From Bacillota bacterium (lineage in GTDB: Bacteria; Bacillota; Clostridia; Lachnospirales; Lachnospiraceae): 64,000 bases of DNA. Below are positions 61,680 to 64,000 of this stretch, in pieces; the first letter of the stretch is position 1; the number at the start of each line of letters is the position of its first letter. The stretch lies in contig JAEZKU010000017.1 of NCBI GenBank assembly GCA_023436065.1, forward strand, positions 74,768 to 138,767, written 5' to 3'. The notes beneath the pieces were generated by a model. That model was not told where the DNA came from. It worked only from the letters and a program-made list of their open reading frames with translations, and did not search any database. The translations under genes were made by a program, and so were the position numbers.

Positions 61680-63623
61680 CTATAGTTGGTCAAGCTCCTT
61701 CATCCAGAGTGCAGCAGAGGCATCGCTCGGCATTCTTAAATCTCCTCTGGGTGATACCGATACACTTCCGACCTTCGGTCCGTCCGGCAGGCAGGAACGT
61801 TTGAACTGTTGGGTAAAGAATCTTCTGTAGAAGACCTTCAACCACTTTAATATTGTCTGATCATCGTAGGCTTCCGAAAAAGCTTCCTTTGCCAGACGGT
61901 AAACCTTCCCCGGTTCAAATCCGAACCTAAGGATATAATACAGGAAGAAATCATGAAGCTCATAAGGGCCAACGATGTCTTCTGTCTTCTGAGATATTTC
62001 CCCATTCTGCGGCGGAAGCAGCTCAGGACTCACCGGCGTATCCAGTATATCCTTGAGTACCTCTCGAAGCTTCCCATCCTCGGCAGTATCCGCAAAATAA
62101 TCCACCAGATATCTGACCAGGGTCTTTGGTACGGAAGCATTGACTCCGTACATTGACATATGATCACCATTATAGGTTGCCCATCCCAGCGCCAGCTCCG
62201 ACATATCCCCTGTACCCACTACAAAGCCATTGTTTTTTCCTGCTATATCCATCAGCACCTGGGTTCTTTCCCTGGCCTGACTATTCTCAAAGGTCAGATC
62301 GTGTTGAAGTTTATCATGTCCGATATCTCTGAAATGCTGCTCTACCGCGTCTCTAATCGGAATTTCGAGTAAGGTAACACCAAGACATTTTGACAGTTCA
62401 ACCGCATTCTGGTAGGTTCTGTCCGTTGTTCCAAAACACGGCATCGTCACCGCGATAATTCCCTTTTTATCCAGCTGCAACAGCTCAAATGCCCGGTTGG
62501 TCACCAGTAGAGCAAGGGTTGAGTCAAGTCCGCCGGAGATACCCAAAACTGCACAACTGCATCCAATGTGTGCCAGTCTTGTCTTAAGTCCCATGGCCTG
62601 AATACTGATAATATCCCTGCAGCGTTTTTCCCGTTCTGCTTGATTGGAAGGCACAAAAGGTGCGGGGTCGATTGTTCTGCTAAGCGTAATCTCCGGAAGC
62701 CCTTCACCCTGATTGTTTCCTTCGCTCAGGCTGCCAAAGGAAAAGTGCGTAATCCGGTGGGGAACAGAATTCTGCCCCAGATAAGTATGCATTCTGCGGC
62801 GCTCACTCCTAAGCTTACCCAAATCCAGCTCAGTTGAGATGAAACCATTCTCAAAAGGCTCTGATTCTGCCAGTATTGTACCATTCTCGGCAATCAGGTT
62901 ATGTCCTGCAAACACCAGGTCAGTAGTGGATTCTCCTTCGCCTGCATCAGCATAGAGATAACCGCATACCAGCTTAGCTGATTGACTTTTTATCAGCTCT
63001 CTACGATAGGCATCCTTCCCTGTCAGCTCATCACTGGCAGACAGGTTCGCCATAACTGTCGCACCCGCAATACAATGTTCTATACTGGGAGACTGCGGGA
63101 TCCACAGGTCCTCGCAGATTTCCACACCCAGGATGAACTCCGGAAGGCTCTTACACTGGAATAATTGTCTTGAACCGAAATAAATCTCTTCTCCCATAAA
63201 ATTGACTGGAAAAACATCCGCTATACCGGAGGTAAAATGCCTTGCCTCATAAAATTCCGTATAGTTGGGAATACTCATTTTCGGGATCAGTCCTAACACC
63301 TTCCCGTTCTGGATAACAGCAGCCGTGTTATAAAGCTTACCCTTTACGATATATGGAAACCCGACCACTACCACCGGATCCATTCCTTTGGTATGTTCGG
63401 CAATTCTTTTCACATTCTCCTCTGCGCCACGCAGCAAGGTATCCTGCATAAACAGATCACCGCAGGTATATCCTGTGACTCCAAGCTCCGGAAACACAAT
63501 CAGTTTGATTTCCTTCTGCTGTGCTAAATCTATCAATTTCATTATTTGTTCGGCATTGTGTTTACAGTCCGCAACCCTGATGACCGGAGTTGCTGCCGCA
63601 ACCTTTATAAATCCGTGCTTCAT
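61680..63623 (-). CDS. nadE: Glutamine-dependent NAD(+) synthetase
   Basis: A 647-residue two-domain enzyme. The N-terminal glutaminase (nitrilase fold, residues 1-290) has the Glu-Lys-Cys triad in VFPELGVTGYTCGD, KMSIPNYTEFYEARHF and GVEICEDLWIPQSP. The C-terminal synthetase has the P-loop GISGGLDSTLALLV (about 365). It makes NAD from NaAD with glutamine as nitrogen donor. GAAGGAG precedes the ATG. The 177-bp leader contains a promoter and two hairpins. Confidence 0.97.
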   Translation of the reverse strand: MKHGFIKVAAATPVIRVADCKHNAEQIMKLIDLAQQKEIKLIVFPELGVTGYTCGDLFMQDTLLRGAEENVKRIAEHTKGMDPVVVVGFPYIVKGKLYNTAAVIQNGKVLGLIPKMSIPNYTEFYEARHFTSGIADVFPVNFMGEEIYFGSRQLFQCKSLPEFILGVEICEDLWIPQSPSIEHCIAGATVMANLSASDELTGKDAYRRELIKSQSAKLVCGYLYADAGEGESTTDLVFAGHNLIAENGTILAESEPFENGFISTELDLGKLRSERRRMHTYLGQNSVPHRITHFSFGSLSEGNNQGEGLPEITLSRTIDPAPFVPSNQAEREKRCRDIISIQAMGLKTRLAHIGCSCAVLGISGGLDSTLALLVTNRAFELLQLDKKGIIAVTMPCFGTTDRTYQNAVELSKCLGVTLLEIPIRDAVEQHFRDIGHDKLQHDLTFENSQARERTQVLMDIAGKNNGFVVGTGDMSELALGWATYNGDHMSMYGVNASVPKTLVRYLVDYFADTAEDGKLREVLKDILDTPVSPELLPPQNGEISQKTEDIVGPYELHDFFLYYILRFGFEPGKVYRLAKEAFSEAYDDQTILKWLKVFYRRFFTQQFKRSCLPDGPKVGSVSVSPRGDLRMPSDASAALWMKELDQL

Positions 63624-63662
63624 TCTAATACTCCTTCATATAAAAATAGTTGTCGAACCAGA

Positions 63663-63758
63663 AGGAGGTTTTCCTCCTGTGAGAATATACTCTTGCGAGT
63701 ATGTCTGCATTGTATGTACTTAACTTTTATTATAAGTTATTCTGACCAAAAAAGACAA
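63663..63758 (-). promoter_or_regulatory. nadE promoter and hairpin-containing leader
   Basis: On the minus strand TTGTCT (63753-63758) and a perfect TATAAT (63729-63734) are 18 bp apart. Downstream in the leader are hairpins ATACTC/GAGTAT (63687-63702) and AGGAGG/CCTCCT (63663-63678). The second hides an AGGAGG sequence. No known riboswitch recognised. Confidence 0.5.
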
Positions 63759-63794
63759 GCTTTATATACAGAAGTATAGAATAGTTTTAGGAAT

Positions 63795-63990
63795 TAAAAA
63801 AGCGGCTCAAGGCCGCCTTCATCATTAGTGTTATACCCAAAATGCCGTTTCCTGTATTTTGACTCCTAGCTAGGCTAGGTGGGTAACCGCACATAAGCTT
63901 CTGCCTTCCGCTGCAAACGGCGGCCTGACATCCACTTACGAATAATAGGAATCCCTTTTTATTCATGTAGGTTCAAAATTACAAGAGTGT
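63795..63990 (-). ncRNA. ssrS: Probable 6S RNA (ssrS), minus strand
   Basis: No open frame. On the minus strand the segment has blocks I associate with clostridial 6S RNA: TTGAACCTACATGAATA, GGGATTCCTATTA, GTGGATGTCAGGCC and TACCCACCTAG...CTAGGAGTC. It forms a long rod with internal loops: GTTACCC pairs with GGGTATAAC, CAAAAT with ATTTTG, and CCTAGC with GCTAGG. It ends in an intrinsic terminator, GCGGC (63802-63806) with GCCGC (63812-63816), followed by TTTTTTAATTCC on the minus strand. 6S RNA binds sigma-A RNA polymerase in stationary phase. The exact 5' end is near the window edge and not certain. Identification is from memory of conserved blocks. Confidence 0.65.
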
Positions 63991-64000
63991 CGAACATCTC

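Noticed and set aside
63795..64000. RNase P RNA, tmRNA or SRP RNA at the right edge
   Set aside because: None of their conserved cores (GAGGAAAGTCC for RNase P, tag-peptide and tRNA-like end for tmRNA, GGAAGGAAGCA for SRP) is present; 6S RNA fits better.

Overview
The window is chromosomal DNA from a low-to-moderate GC, spore-forming anaerobic Firmicute, most likely a plant-polysaccharide-degrading member of Lachnospiraceae (Clostridia). Supporting signs are a very large DUF5717-type protein, an alpha/beta-type small acid-soluble spore protein, AddAB instead of RecBCD, a ferredoxin-like aldo/keto reductase, a clostridial-looking 6S RNA, and intracellular enzymes for xylo- and cello-oligosaccharides. 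I saw no prophage, transposase, CRISPR array, rRNA or tRNA gene. Most of the window is ordinary core and accessory metabolism, so the novelty is mainly in intergenic DNA.

Layout. 1-3451: 5' part of a huge unknown protein (minus strand, runs off the left edge). 3.6-10.6 kb: an orphan CobD-like PLP enzyme, a CPBP membrane protease, and a MarR-controlled heterodimeric ABC exporter with a clear promoter and operator. 10.7-14.7 kb: glycerate regulon (CdaR regulator, GntP permease, glycerate kinase). 14.8-19.8 kb: DUF2164 protein, ABC-F ATPase, purA, a PLC-like protein and dUTPase. 19.9-27.7 kb: a structured repeat, LysR, an Fe-S aldo/keto reductase, a small ADGPTS membrane protein, a PNPOx-like protein, a TetR regulator with two operators and an ABC-2 exporter, then a nitroreductase and its MarR repressor sharing an identical 12-bp palindrome. 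27.8-32.8 kb: purine genes purC-purF-(SGNH esterase)-purB. 32.9-40 kb: cell-envelope polymer genes (GT2-TagF fusion, acyltransferase, LCP protein) with an SLC13-type permease and a DUF3221-like lipoprotein. 40-42.5 kb: GHKL kinase, LytTR regulator and a small Cys-rich protein. 42.6-51.5 kb: cellobiose phosphorylase, GH8 exo-oligoxylanase, hslO, a methyltransferase, xylulokinase and a divergent ROK repressor. 51.7-60.1 kb: HAD hydrolase, SASP, addA, addB. 60.2-63.6 kb: a membrane-anchored FMN-bind-like protein, DegV, nadE. 63.8 kb to the right edge: a probable 6S RNA on the minus strand.

How the genes fit together. GH8 exo-oligoxylanase releases xylose from short xylo-oligomers and XylB phosphorylates the xylulose made from it; cellobiose phosphorylase gives glucose-1-phosphate, so imported oligosaccharides are handled in the cytoplasm. 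The GT2-TagF, acyltransferase and LCP proteins together suggest building, decorating and attaching a wall teichoic-acid-like polymer.

The most unusual signal is a repeat of about 125 bp present twice (19918-20043 and 50092-50216). In each copy a 12-bp outer stem encloses three hairpins, giving a cloverleaf-like fold that is kept although the sequence differs between copies. A third element with a similar plan but different sequence lies at 48053-48163, and the right arm of the first copy has been amplified into a 44-bp tandem repeat.
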